From Symsagittifera roscoffensis (Eukaryota > Xenacoelomorpha > Acoela > Convolutidae), in contig NC_087063.1 in assembly GCF_963678635.1 (NCBI RefSeq), positions 4,316,580 through 4,380,579 of the forward strand: a DNA stretch of 64,000 nt, in the 5' to 3' direction. Below the pieces are notes generated by a model. That model ran no database searches, was not told the DNA's origin, and was given only the letters and a program-made list of their open reading frames with translations. Position numbers and translations under genes: made by a program. Of the stretch, positions 11,842 through 21,705 are shown piece by piece; positions within the stretch are counted from its first letter, which is position 1, and each line of letters starts with the position of its first letter.

Positions 11842-11904
11842 AGAAAGTGTGGGATTGTTCATGTGAAAAGCTGTGCAGAGTGCTAGCGAACAAATGCTGC
11901 GCTC
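11827..11904 (+). CDS. ARM-TIR gene, coding exon 4: cysteine-rich module 2
   Basis: A symmetrical phase 1-1 exon of 78 nt between TTTTCAG (11826) and GCTC/GTGAGT (donor at 11905). It encodes residues 399-424 with six cysteines: HPC, DCSC, KLC and KCC. It joins exon 3 to form a GAT codon (Asp) and exon 6 side to form CGG (Arg), with no stop. CSCEKLCRVLANKCC is a clear homologue of CSCLCERLCKCLAEHVC in exon 3. The acceptor lies in a 29-bp tandem duplication, so two identical acceptors compete. Confidence 0.7.
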
Positions 11905-12266
11905 GTGAGTTGTCATTCAAACTTAACAACACTAAATTGTCACGAGACTTTAAACCACTTTGTGATTCTTTTTTGTTGGCAACCTTCTTATTTTCTAAAA
12001 TTGTCTAAACTTTAATTTTCATCAGCTTGTGATGCATACAATCATACACACAAACGTCATACACATATATACATACAATGATATGAGTCAATTTGAGTCG
12101 ATTAAAAATCAATTTAGTTTAAATCAAAAAATTTCGTCTTTTGGAATAGTTTCTCCACTATTTGTTTCTCCCAGTAACAAAAAAATCCTTTTAAATCGAA
12201 TTTTAACGTCTTTTGTGTTGACCAAATTTATACAAATTATGTATAGATTATATTCACATGTTCTAT

Positions 12267-12603
12267 CAGGGGCGGATCTAGGATTTTCTCGAGGGGGGCG
12301 ATTTTCCAAAAAATTCGGTTTTTTAGGTCCACCATTTTCGAAAACTTTGAAAAAACAGGCCAAAAAGGTGTTTTTAGCCCCTTTTTGAACAATTTTGACC
12401 AAAAAATGGCGTTTTTTCGGCGCGCGCTCCCCCCTCAAAAGAAGTATATATTGGCGCCAAAGGCGCCTTTAGAAAATTTTTAGGGTCCCTCACCAAAAAT
12501 GGATATCTCAAAATAGTACAAAGGGGGACCCTTTGGGTGGGCAGGGGGTCAAATCCCTGAGAGGAGGAGGCGTCCGTACCCCCCCCCTCTAAATCCGCTC
12601 CTG
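12267..12603. mobile_element. hAT-type MITE with CAGGGGCGGAT ends
   Basis: The element starts CAGGGGCGGATCTAGGATTT and ends AAATCCGCTCCTG, the inverted form of the start. The interior contains 'GGCGCCAAAGGCGCC' and a G/C-rich stretch near the right end, as in the copy at 16765-17169. There is no coding capacity. Open frames on both strands here are spurious. Confidence 0.75.
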
Positions 12604-12914
12604 CTCAGATAATAGTCAAACAATAACTTTTAAAAATATTATCGAATGTTATTGTCATCATGCAGAGGATAATTAAGGTCAAATGTAATTGGAGAATGTT
12701 TCCGTGAATGAGTTTTTCCTATTTGAAAATGACTTTTGTGAAATCAATTATTGTTTGCACCTAAAGCTAGAGCAAATTAAATGAATGTTTTTTCATTAGG
12801 CCAACAATTTCAAGCCGACTGTATAAAACATCCATTTAATTTCAGTGCTTCGTTATTGGCAACCTACACTCAGGGTTTTGATAACTTATCGTTTTTAAGA
12901 GCAACTCCATCGAC

Positions 12915-13481
12915 CAGGGATCATGTATAACCAGTAGGAATTTCTCGATGGGGTGGATTTTCAACAAAATTTTGTCGATCCTTTTTTAGGTCAAATAAAT
13001 TGATTTTTTTAGCCCTCCCAAGTCACTATAAGGACCCTAATTTGACAACATTTTCTGCAAATTTGTGAAAAACAGGCCAAAAAAGCGTTTTTATTCACTT
13101 TTTGGAAAATTTCGACCGAAAAAATCAAAACTAAAATCCTTTGGCGGCGAATAATTTAGTTATTACTTTTCTTCATAACTTTCAGGCCAAACATCAACAC
13201 GAAAAATCACTTGATAAGCATATAATAAAAATTTTGTTCTCACTATTTCTCTATTGTTTCTCTATAATATAGAACAGTTCTATATTATAGAGAAACAATA
13301 GAGAAATAGTGGAAACAAAATTTTTAAATATGCTTTTCATTTGATTTTTCGTTTTGAAGTATTGCCTGAAAGCTTTGAGGAAAAGTAATATCTATATTAT
13401 TTGCCACGAAAAGATTCAAAAATAAATTTAGTTGACCTAAAAAAAAGTCGACACATTTTTTTTTAAATCCGCCCCTAGTTT
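12915..13481. mobile_element. Large foldback (hairpin) element of the same MITE superfamily
   Basis: The centre is a perfect 35-nt inverted repeat with a one-base loop (13241-13311). Weaker pairing extends outward through CTTTCAGGC.. / ..GCCTGAAAG and TAGTTATTACTTTTC.. / ..GAAAAGTAATATC. The outer ends, CCAGGGATCATG at about 12915 and AAATCCGCCCCTAG at about 13481, resemble decayed CAGGGGCGGAT termini. The transcript would fold into a long hairpin inside the intron of the ARM-TIR gene. Confidence 0.65.
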
Positions 13482-14039
13482 TGCTCAATTTGAGAGGAAT
13501 TCTCCTTAACGCAAAAGTGTGCGGTACAAACTTTTCCTCGAGTGACTCTTGCACTCTGCAGCTCTCCGCGAGGTAAAAAAAAGTTTGCTCAACCTTTGCA
13601 GCAAAAAAATCATATTAAATCAGATGTTGAGATTTTGATGATTTTCACTAAGTTGCAAAAAAATCCATTTTTAGCAAGAAATTTTTTGTATCTAAATGGG
13701 CTATCGGAAAAGAATTTATTCTTTTTTTTATTCATTCTAATTTGATTTAAGAATCTAAATGGGTTATCGGAAATCGATTTCTATACAGTAAATTATCTGT
13801 AGAATAAAAATAATTGAGTTTCAATCTGAAGTTTGCCAGAGCCGCCATATACATATGTACATAGATACATACAATCATACCGCATACATGCATTAACACA
13901 TTCAAACTTTTAAGATTTAGATGTTTGAGATTATCCTTACACAAACCAAAAATAGTCACGACGGTTGAAAAAAATCTGAGATGTGACTAATAATCTTTGA
14001 AACTTTCTATACCGGGTTAGACGAATAAATTTTACAAAA

Positions 14040-14175
14040 ATGTTGGTTGAAACATTTGAGAACGTTAGTCGAGAAAGTCGAAACATACTGATATTTGGTA
14101 GAGACTGCCAAAACATTTCGATTTTTAGTCGCGAAAGTCAAAACAAATAGTTGTCCATATTTGTCCCGGGATACT
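14040..14175. repeat. Diverged 'AGTCGAAAC' minisatellite ending at CCCGGG
   Basis: Degenerate units (GTCGAGAAAGTCGAAAC, GTCGCGAAAGTCAAAAC and similar) end at TTTGTCCCGGGA (about 14160-14172). The block is similar in style to 6700-6933. No gene is visible. Confidence 0.4.
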
Positions 14176-14194
14176 TGACTTTCGCTAATTTATA

Positions 14195-14355
14195 TCCAGA
14201 CCAAATTTGCCCCCCCCCCTCAGTAGTTTGACCACCTGTTGACCCCAAGAGTTCCCCTCAGTAGTATTTGGAGATTTGTGGCTGACCTTAAATTTTTTCC
14301 AAAGGCGCCTTCGTCCCCCCTCCCTTCGAGAAAATCCTATATCCGCACCTCTGCT
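14195..14355 (-). mobile_element. Truncated hAT-type MITE copy, reverse orientation
   Basis: It contains CCAAAGGCGCCTTCGT and CCTTCGAGAAAATCCTATAT followed by CCGCACCTCTG. This is the reverse complement of the CAGGGGCGGATCTAGGATTTTCTCGA end, with mismatches. It lies directly upstream of the splice acceptor for exon 5. Confidence 0.5.
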
Positions 14356-14387
14356 TGCGACCAAGTTGTTTTTTTTTTTCGTTTCAG

Positions 14388-14565
14388 GGCTATTTTCGTC
14401 GCAGTCAGACGAAGAATCAACCTCTTCGAATTCGAGTTCAATCTCGGACCTGCATGGCGGCGATAACGAGGGCAAAAGTAGTCAGGACTGCTTGGTCACA
14501 CCAGAAGGGAACCCAAGTCAGCAGCAGGAGCCTCATCTGGCTGTTCCCGCGAGCCAGCAGGAAAC
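14388..14565 (+). CDS. ARM-TIR gene, coding exon 5: Ser/Gln-rich linker
   Basis: A long T-tract and GTTTCAG (14387) precede the exon, and GAAAC/GTGAGA (donor at 14566) ends it. It starts in phase 1 and ends in phase 2, which matches the TIR exon 14.5 kb downstream. It encodes residues 425-483, low in hydrophobic residues and rich in Ser, Glu and Gln ('SQSDEESTSSNSSS', 'PSQQQEPHLAVP'). It is probably a disordered linker between the cysteine-rich module and the TIR domain. The three overlapping open frames here differ; only this frame joins both neighbours without a stop. Confidence 0.7.
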
Positions 14566-14649
14566 GTGAGATTTACAAAGAGTAGCAACTTATTCGAGCA
14601 TACAACACTAATTTAAAAAAAAAACAATTTCTTTCTATGAAGGAATGTT

Positions 14650-15135
14650 TAATGAGCCCAATTTTTAGAGAAACGAATTGAAGGAGCCCATTTTTTAACA
14701 CATGGATCTGAATGAGCCCAACTATACATTGGTAGTTTAATTAATCAACCCAATTATCAGAAACATGAGCTGAATCGGCCCAATTTGTTTGGCAAAAGAA
14801 GCTGAATGAGCCAAATTTTTAGCCAGTTTGATTTAAATAGAGCCATCGGCTAGCAACTCAGATAATTAAAATCAGATAATTCTAGGACTAAGCATACTAA
14901 AATTTGGCTTCTTTTTTTGGTCCTGTTTTTTCCATTAAGGGTGGGTAATAAGCCCAATTTTTTAAAAGTTTGTCCCCAATTTTGCTCCATATTGGCATGG
15001 AAGGGGATAAATGAGCCCAATTTTGTAAAGCTTTTGTCGAAATGGGCTCCAAGTAACCATGAAAAGGGACTGATCCCAATGTTTAGCACATTGGTCCCCG
15101 ATTTGCCATGAAAAAGGTTGAATGAGCCCAATTTT
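14650..15135. repeat. Degenerate tandem repeat of 'AATGAGCCCAATTTTT'
   Basis: At least ten copies of GAATGAGCCCAATTTTT-like units are spaced 30-70 nt apart with varying spacers. Open frames on both strands are by-products. The origin is unknown. Confidence 0.5.
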
Positions 15136-15700
15136 CTAAAAATTAGGCTCGTAATTGTGCCTTACTGTGTTCATCTTTTTGCGTGATAACTTGGGGACCG
15201 ATCGTACTAAAAACTGGGCACATTCAGTCCCTGCTTATGGAAACAAATGGCAAAAGTTTCAACGAGGGCGATTTCGGAAAAATTTGCATGCAAAAGCTTA
15301 CTTTTCCGATAGGTTTCAGGTTTCAATGTCGACAAAAAAAATGAAAAATTGCGTATGAGGTAGAGGGTACGGGGCTGGTGCAATGAAAGTAAAATCAGAT
15401 AGTTGATGATGAACCTGAGAGAAGGCCTTTTTTTCTTTGTATAAATTAGATAAATATCTGGTAAATTGCTTACCCTCAGTCATTTTCTAAACGTATTCCC
15501 AGTACTCCAATTTTTTCGACGTCGGGAAGCAAATTTAACCTATCTTTAAATGATAGAAACAAAATGTTTTTTTTTGTTCCTATTTTTTGTTCACGGATAA
15601 ATCCTCAAACGTATCATCTAAACATTTCTTCCCTCTCCCTCTTATCTAAAACAGTACCTGTTGTCGTTCAACCCAGGGTTTTTTTTAAAGTCATCAAAAA

Positions 15701-16173
15701 CAAGACTGCTCTTATCAGGGCGAAGCCCTGAAGGTTCCGACTGCCTTTTAAGATCTATGGAGCAGTAATTACATAAATGTCATTAACACATTAAATTTAA
15801 TAAAATGAAATGAATTTTTTTCCCCTAAAAATTGAAACTTTTTATGAAATTCATTCCCCCACACGCCATATAAAGTACAAAGTGATAGATTTCGCTCCTA
15901 GTAACAAATCAATTATGGCAAATAAGGTTCTCCAAACCAATTTTGAACGATTTCTAAGACGGATTAAATGGCAAACTTTAAACCTCCATAATTTTACAAA
16001 AAAAGATCACAGGTGAATAATTTTTCAAATTTAAACTCAGGACAACAATACTCTTTGAATGATATTTTAAAAATTCCGTTGAATATGGCTAGTTAAAAAG
16101 TCGACATTTGTCTGAAGAAAAAAACCCACCCCGAGCACAAATATTCCGTTACTTTCGTATCGAAAGCCGGAAC
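15701..16173 (+). mobile_element. Element X copy: about 500-bp non-autonomous repeat with hairpin head
   Basis: It starts CAAGACTGCT, then carries a short palindrome CAGGGCGAAGCCCTG followed by GTTCCGACTGCC. It ends ..CCGTTACTTTCGTATCG AAAGCCGGAAC. GTTCCGACT at the head and its inverted form GCCGGAAC at the tail form short inverted ends. Other copies are at 29798-30090, 30719-31199, 32850-33366 and 34741-35240, with fragments near 30440 and 60755. Confidence 0.6.
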
Positions 16174-16626
16174 AAAAAAAAAGAATTATTTGCTTAGTTA
16201 TCTACTTACGAATATCATCCTTTTTCTTGTAAAAAGATTGCAGAGATTTAGTGGAATGATCGCGATCGCTTTAATTCTGAAGAATAATTTCTGGCCAAAA
16301 ATAATTTTCTTGCAGCCACAAAACTATCAAAAGATCAAAAACAGTTCTCTTAAATTGAATTGCAAGTTATGCAGAAAAAGCCCAAATTTTTGAAGGCAAA
16401 AAGGAAAAGGCAAAAAAGAAAAAGGTTTGGAATTAGCGGGCTTAATTCTACAATAATTTTTAAAGTAAAAATTCATTGTTTAAATTAAAGGTTCAACTGA
16501 AATTTTATAATTTCAAGTTATAGGCTGTCAGTTTGTTTTTTGTAGAAGAACGGAACAGTTTTACTTTTATTTAGGCTTTGTTTTTTTTTGCTTTAGGCAG
16601 GCTCCCTAAACATGAGAATGGAACAC

Positions 16627-17314
16627 CAGCGGATTTAGGGGGGGGGGGACCGTCAAAATATACTATTTTATCTAAAGGCGCCAAAATATACTAAATTGAG
16701 GGGGAGCGCGCGCCAAAAAAAAACGCTATTTTTTGGTTCAAATTTCCAAAAAAATGCCTAAAAACAGGGGCGGATCTAGGATTTTCTTTGAAGGCAGGGC
16801 GGATTTGCAAAAAAAAATTCGAAAATTTTGTCGGCCTTTTTTTTTCTTAGCTCGACCAAATTGATTTTCCGAGCTCTCCTAAAGCACTAAAAAGACCCTG
16901 TTTTGGTGAAATGCTTGAAAATCAGGCCAAAAAAGGCGTTTTTCGGCCCTTTTTGGAAAAGTTTGACCAAAAAAATGCGTTTTTGTTGCGCGCTCCCCTC
17001 AAAGTAAGTATATATTGGCGCCAAAGGCGCCTTTAGAAAAATTTTAGGGTCAATCGGCCAAAAATCTATTTCTTAAAAAATACCAAAGGGGGGACCCTTT
17101 GGGTCGGCAGGGGTTCGAATCCCTGAGGAGGAAGGGGGGGCATCCGCCTCTCCCCTAAATCCGCCCCTGCCTAAAAACCTCTATTTTTTGCCTGTTTTGT
17201 CAAAAATTTAAGCTCAGAAATTGATAAGGTCGAGATAAAAACAGCGACAAAATTTTTGAGTTTTTTTTTTGAAAATCCGCCTTCCACTTCGAAAAAATTA
17301 TTGATCCGCCCCTG
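16627..17314 (-). mobile_element. hAT-type MITE, outer copy split by a nested copy
   Basis: The left end CAGCGGATTTAGGGGG (16627) and right end GATCCGCCCCTG (17314) are inverted, in the opposite orientation to the inner copy. The same internal motifs are present (GGCGCC, GCGCGCGCC). A complete second copy is inserted at 16765-17169. Confidence 0.65.
16765..17169 (+). mobile_element. hAT-type MITE, nested inner copy with 8-bp target duplication
   Basis: It starts CAGGGGCGGATCTAGG and ends AAATCCGCCCCTG. It is flanked on both sides by CCTAAAAA (16757-16764 and 17170-17177), an exact 8-bp target duplication as expected for hAT transposition. Inside is GGCAGGGGTTCGAATCCCTG, which contains a perfect tRNA B-box-like core. 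There is no coding capacity, so it was moved in trans. Confidence 0.85.
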
Positions 17315-17319
17315 TTGAT

Positions 17320-18585
17320 AAAAATTGATAATAATACGAAAAAAGTAGAAATTTTTTATGCGGCAGGCAAAACAAAAATAATTTCATTCATGTTTTTTTT
17401 CAACGTGTTTTTTAATTATTCGGAGCCGTTTGGCTGTCTTATTCGCTTTATAGTGTTTGCCCAAAAAACTTGTCAAATTTTGCAGAAAATGAACTATAAC
17501 TGAAACAAACGGAGTTTTGCTGTACAATTCATCTTCCTATAGAGCAAAAGGTACGTTATATTACGCCAGTTTTTAATAATTGGTGTCCACTGAGCAATAA
17601 AATTTCCCGATGCTTATTTTCTGATCGGTCAGTTTTAAAGGCTTCTAAACTGAACAGAAACTTTCTCGAGTTAATTTAAGCAACATTTTTCTGTTTTCTC
17701 TACAGAACCTTTCAATTTTTCATCTTACTTTAAAATTAAACATTTTTAGAAAAAATAAGTAAAAATCCGCTCTTATCGAGATAAAGTTGATTCTGTCTTT
17801 TTTGAGCATAAACGATAGTCGTAGCAATACAAAGCCAAGTAAAACTTTTTTTTTAGTAATCCCCAGGTCATATAGCCTAGCTATTAGGTTCTTGTCTAGC
17901 TAACGCGAGGGTAATCAAGACGACAAGCAGATTTTTTCTCCTGAAAACAGTCTCGGCTTAGCTGATTACTAATCAGAAGTTAGATTATAAATTAAGATTG
18001 AAAAAAAATCTATGATTTATTAAAATATTTCATGAAACATTTCAGTCCTGAAAGTTAAATTAGAATATCAATTTTTCTAGTCGGAAATTGGTAATGCAAC
18101 GAATTTGCGTTGAAATTTTTTGCTCACTTTGAAAATTTTGCAATTTCGTTGAGTTTTCGAATACTATGTTCTGAATGGCTGGAAAAACTTTCTAACATTT
18201 AGAACTTTTTGCATTAAAAAAACGGCCTCGAGCAATTGTCCATTCATTTTCACGCTCTCAAATTTTGGACAGCAAAAGATATAACGATTTAGAGAAGTAA
18301 ATAAAAGGAGTGAACAGAAAAAAAATTCTGAAATCCGTTCTTAGTAATTTTTCTATTTGAAAGTCTGAGTTATGATTTTGTTTTTGTTCATTTCAAAATC
18401 ACTAAATCGCTAAATGGAAAGGACCCTATGCAACATTTGTTTGTATCCTTTTTGTTTCAAGACAAGTAAATAGAGGATAAAAGTGGCCACTATATTTACC
18501 GCTTGAAAAACATTTGACCTCTGAGGATAACGTTTGTTCTGTTAAGCTCGAATATTGAGAAAAAAATGTTGTGATGTTTTTTGGC
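17320..18585. other. AT-rich intron sequence, nothing recognised
   Basis: No domain-bearing frame and no element ends are visible. The region abuts the TTAT target duplication (18586-18589) of the gypsy-type element. Confidence 0.4.
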
Positions 18586-18589
18586 TTAT

Positions 18590-18999
18590 TGAGTTATAAC
18601 CGATGGTCTTAACTCATAGAGTAATTTCGGATAGGGTACACCGTCTGCTCGTCACGCTATCTTATTTTCGGCCGGATAGATTCGTGCAACTTCTTAGTCT
18701 AATACCGATCCTAATCTTACTCTTATACTATCTAGTCTCAGGTTGTTTAACTAGTCTCTGCTAGGCTCAATAGATCTAGGGTATACTGGTTTATTGCGGC
18801 TGCTGAAGTTCTCTTGGAGAGGCAACTAATTTCTAAGTTAAATTCAAATGTCTCTGGTGCTGAAATTACAAGTAATCTCAGCACTTACAAATAAGTGGGT
18901 TGTTAGTTAGATGGATCATGATTGGTTAATATTAAATACTTTACAGTGGTAAAATATCTAATTTATCCATTCATAAAATGTAGTTTAGATCAGGTTCCA
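18590..18999 (-). repeat. 3' LTR of the gypsy-type element
   Basis: 410 bp with TG..CA termini. It is preceded (element strand) by a G/A-rich tract, CGGATGGG, directly before TGGAACC, which fits a polypurine tract used to prime plus-strand DNA. Diverged copies at 8830 and 10994 start with the same TGAGTT, supporting the outer boundary. Confidence 0.8.
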
Positions 19000-20590
19000 C
19001 CCATCCGGGTTTTACAGAGTTTTTTAGAATAGTTTTTCTGCAATTCAAAGGATGGATGATGGACGTTGGTATTTGGCGAACATCATATTTCTTCTGGGTT
19101 CTCCTGTTAGAGAAGTTCCAGGATCAATCGTTGTGTCTTCTTATGACAACGACTGGGTTTTCTCAACAAACTCAAATCTGATTTCAGAATGGTTTGCTAT
19201 GACAGGTTTTTCTGTTTCATGTAGAGAACTTCTTTTGTGTTCAACCTCGTCTGGGAATGGCGTGGAGATTGTGCGTGGAGGGGATGCCTGGTTACTCGGA
19301 TCTGTACGTATACTTGAACATCGAGGTGGTCATTGGTCTAGTTCAATGAAGCCCTTTTCTGCGAAGTCAAGTCGTACTCTAAATCCTTTGAGTTGTGATT
19401 GTGGACGGCATATCGGTTGTGGTTGGCCATTCTTTTTTTGAGTGTAGTGGGGTCATTTTTGTCTTTGGATGTTCGTCTTTGGTGTTGTATGCTGATCTAT
19501 ATACTGCAAAGTGTAATTTACATTTTATAAAATTTTTATTAGTTCAGTGTTTTAGTTATGATTTTGGTTAGTTGTTTTCACAAAAGCTTTTTGTTTTAGT
19601 TCGGTTATTTTGAAGAGTTACTCACCCTTGAGTACCTCTTATTAAAAATAGAAGTGTGGTCACAAAGCGTGGATGTAGCGCGGTGGGTTAGGCCGGCTAT
19701 AGAGCATGCTCAGGACGTCCTCTCTGGTGGGTTAGGCCAGGAGTGGGAGTATGATTTCGTGCGGTTTCTGTGAGAGGTCCTGTTATGTGATAACGTTTTA
19801 TGTTGGGTTTATTGTGGTTTTTCTTATGTTTCGTTGGTTGTGTCCTTTTTTCAAAAATCAAATTGTTTTTGGTATGGGTTTGTCTTTCGACTTTTTTGTG
19901 TTTTATTATTTCTTTCTTAGACTTTATAATAGTCTTCAAAAGAATAAATTATCCAGTTTTAAACTGGGTTAATCCGGTTTGGGTACCGTTGGTTTCCTTT
20001 CCTTAGTCATGCTGTTATTCTATGATTTGTGGTGTTTAGTAAGCTGCATTGGTTAGTTTTGTTTAGTATATAATTCCTTTCCAACCGGGTTAAAGGAAAG
20101 TTTGAAACGTGTTATCGTGTGTTAGAGTTGTTGAGTGTGAAAGCTTGAAACTGAAATTCATTATTTAAACAATTCTTCGTGGGCGAGCTGTGCGAGTTTG
20201 GATAGAATTTTTGTGCGAGTGAATGGAAATATCAAAAGGTTAGTACTGCATTTTCGTTTTATCAATTTACTACATAGAATTTCAGTTTTACTGCTAGTTT
20301 TTTGGGGAAAAATTAAGTTACAAATTTTTATCATTATTAGAATTACTGCTTTTAGGGAAATAATTTATAAATTAATTTACTACATTGGTATGATTTTTAT
20401 TGAATTTATCCAGTGCAAAATATTAATAGAGTTTTGAAGAATTTGAAGAAGTTTTCTATTTTTTATTTTTCTTTTGTGTAATTTGCAGATGATCGTGGGA
20501 TGAAGACTAAAAATCTAAATAAGACATGGATAAAGAATGGTTAGTATTTATTTCAAATTTATTAGTGAAGAATATGTATAAATTATACTT
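19000..20590 (-). other. Element 3' region between the last gene and the LTR
   Basis: About 1.6 kb with no confident gene. Minus-strand frames are partly open at 19939-19697 (very basic, 80 residues) and across 19440-19060 with stops. A plus-strand frame (19052-19441) is also open but reads against the element. The sequence GGTGGGTTAGGCC occurs twice (about 19682 and 19726). The region may hold a decayed small gene and 3' untranslated sequence. Confidence 0.35.
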
Positions 20591-20595
20591 ACCTG

Positions 20596-21663
20596 TTAGT
20601 CGTCGGGGAAAAAACCGTGGGGGAAGATGTCGTGTATTATGTCGGAATTTGTTAGTAATTTTGCTAGTATGCGAATGATGTTTTTAGTTTGAAGCAGTGG
20701 CCAAAGCAATTGAAGTGCTTTAATAGTTTTTAGTTCTTCAATGCCAACTGCAAATTCATAAGGTGTGTTTTGGATGAGATTATATAATTTGTGATTATAT
20801 TTAGTGTTGTGGATGAATTCTAATATCGGGATTTCTATAGGTTGAATAAATTCATATGGGATAAGGAAGGGTCTGGATTCTTCTGCGTTGAAGGTCTTCG
20901 TGATGGGACAAAAAATATACATTTGGGTTATGGGATCATAATTGCGAAGAATACCGTGAAGGTTAGTATCTTTGATGCAATATGTGAAGTTAAGAAAAAA
21001 GGGTGAAGTGTATTTAGAGTTAATAAATTGAAAACGGTGGTGTGGTTGTCTTGATGGAGTGTGTAGATCAAAATGATTTTGTATGAAGCGATAATATGTA
21101 TATGTGTGGGTTTGTTTAGTGCGTAACATAATGTCGTGTGAGCAGTGCAAATTGCGTTCTTGTGGTGCAAGGAAATTGAAGGTTAGTGAAAATAATTGAA
21201 ATCTTTCTTTAAAGCTTTCGTAAGCTTGCATGTCGGTTAGTGCTTCAGAAATGACGTGGTCGAATTTGCGATCAAATATATTGAGTGTAAATACATATGG
21301 TGTTTTGATGAAAAATTTTTCTGTGATTTGTGGGTTAGCGAAACGATCATCATCTAAAAAGTGGTCTTGGTTAGCTCGGATGATGTTATGATCGTAATAT
21401 TCTAGCGTATATTCGTTAGCTCGGGGTGCAGTGTATGTTTTTAGTGACTTTTTATATCCTATATAAGTAAATTGTCTATGTGTTAGTGGTGTGGTGAGTC
21501 GATATAGCATATTTTGATTTCTTTCTATATCGATGTGAGTATTAGATAAAGGTAGGCAAAGGGGGTTAGTAAAATGATAATATGATGTCCAATGAAGTGT
21601 AGGCATTAAAACTTGTTCATCTACAAAACTACATGTGTCGTTAGTGTCGTTAGGGGTGTTCAA
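20596..21663 (-). CDS. Unrecognised 355-residue protein, last gene of the gypsy-type element
   Basis: An intact frame from ATG 21663 (MNTPNDTNDTC) to the stop at 20596. I do not recognise it. It has no signal peptide and no clear membrane segment. It is rich in aromatic residues, His and Asn and looks like a folded globular protein (segments such as 'FERFQLF'-like helices and 'IPYEFIQPIEIPILEFIHN'). It ends acidic (FFPDD). It lies 42 nt after the Ser/Pro-rich gene on the same strand and inside the element's target duplication, so it is element cargo, not a host gene. Staying open over 1 kb while env is broken suggests either recent insertion or chance. Possible roles (regulatory or accessory protein) are guesses. 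Confidence 0.6.
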   Translation of the reverse strand: MNTPNDTNDTCSFVDEQVLMPTLHWTSYYHFTNPLCLPLSNTHIDIERNQNMLYRLTTPLTHRQFTYIGYKKSLKTYTAPRANEYTLEYYDHNIIRANQDHFLDDDRFANPQITEKFFIKTPYVFTLNIFDRKFDHVISEALTDMQAYESFKERFQLFSLTFNFLAPQERNLHCSHDIMLRTKQTHTYTYYRFIQNHFDLHTPSRQPHHRFQFINSKYTSPFFLNFTYCIKDTNLHGILRNYDPITQMYIFCPITKTFNAEESRPFLIPYEFIQPIEIPILEFIHNTKYNHKLYNLIQNTPYEFAVGIEELKTIKALQLLWPLLQTKNIIRILAKLLTNSDIIHDIFPHGFFPDD

Positions 21664-21705
21664 AGTATACTGTGGAAATGAAGGTAAGGTGATTGCTAAA
21701 AAATC

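Noticed and set aside
13490-13571. Possible extra phase 1-1 exon ending CGAG/GTAAAA
   Set aside because: A frame is open and the phases would fit, but the acceptor (AATTTGAG) is poor, it overlaps the end of the foldback element, and it lacks the cysteine pattern of the neighbouring exons. The internal CTGCAG acceptor would give an out-of-frame 11-nt exon.
19052-19441. 129-codon plus-strand frame rich in Trp/Ser
   Set aside because: It reads against the direction of the element that contains it, starts next to the polypurine tract and has no recognisable domain. Kept only as part of the element's 3' region.
19660-19760. tRNA-like A box (TAGCGCGGTGGGTTAGG)
   Set aside because: No B box at the right distance and no cloverleaf. 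The motif GGTGGGTTAGGCC is simply repeated twice.
20489-20539. Possible 51-nt phase 1-1 exon (TTTGCAG .. AATG/GTTAGT)
   Set aside because: It sits inside the retroelement and inside an intron whose flanking exons need phase 2, so it cannot join them.
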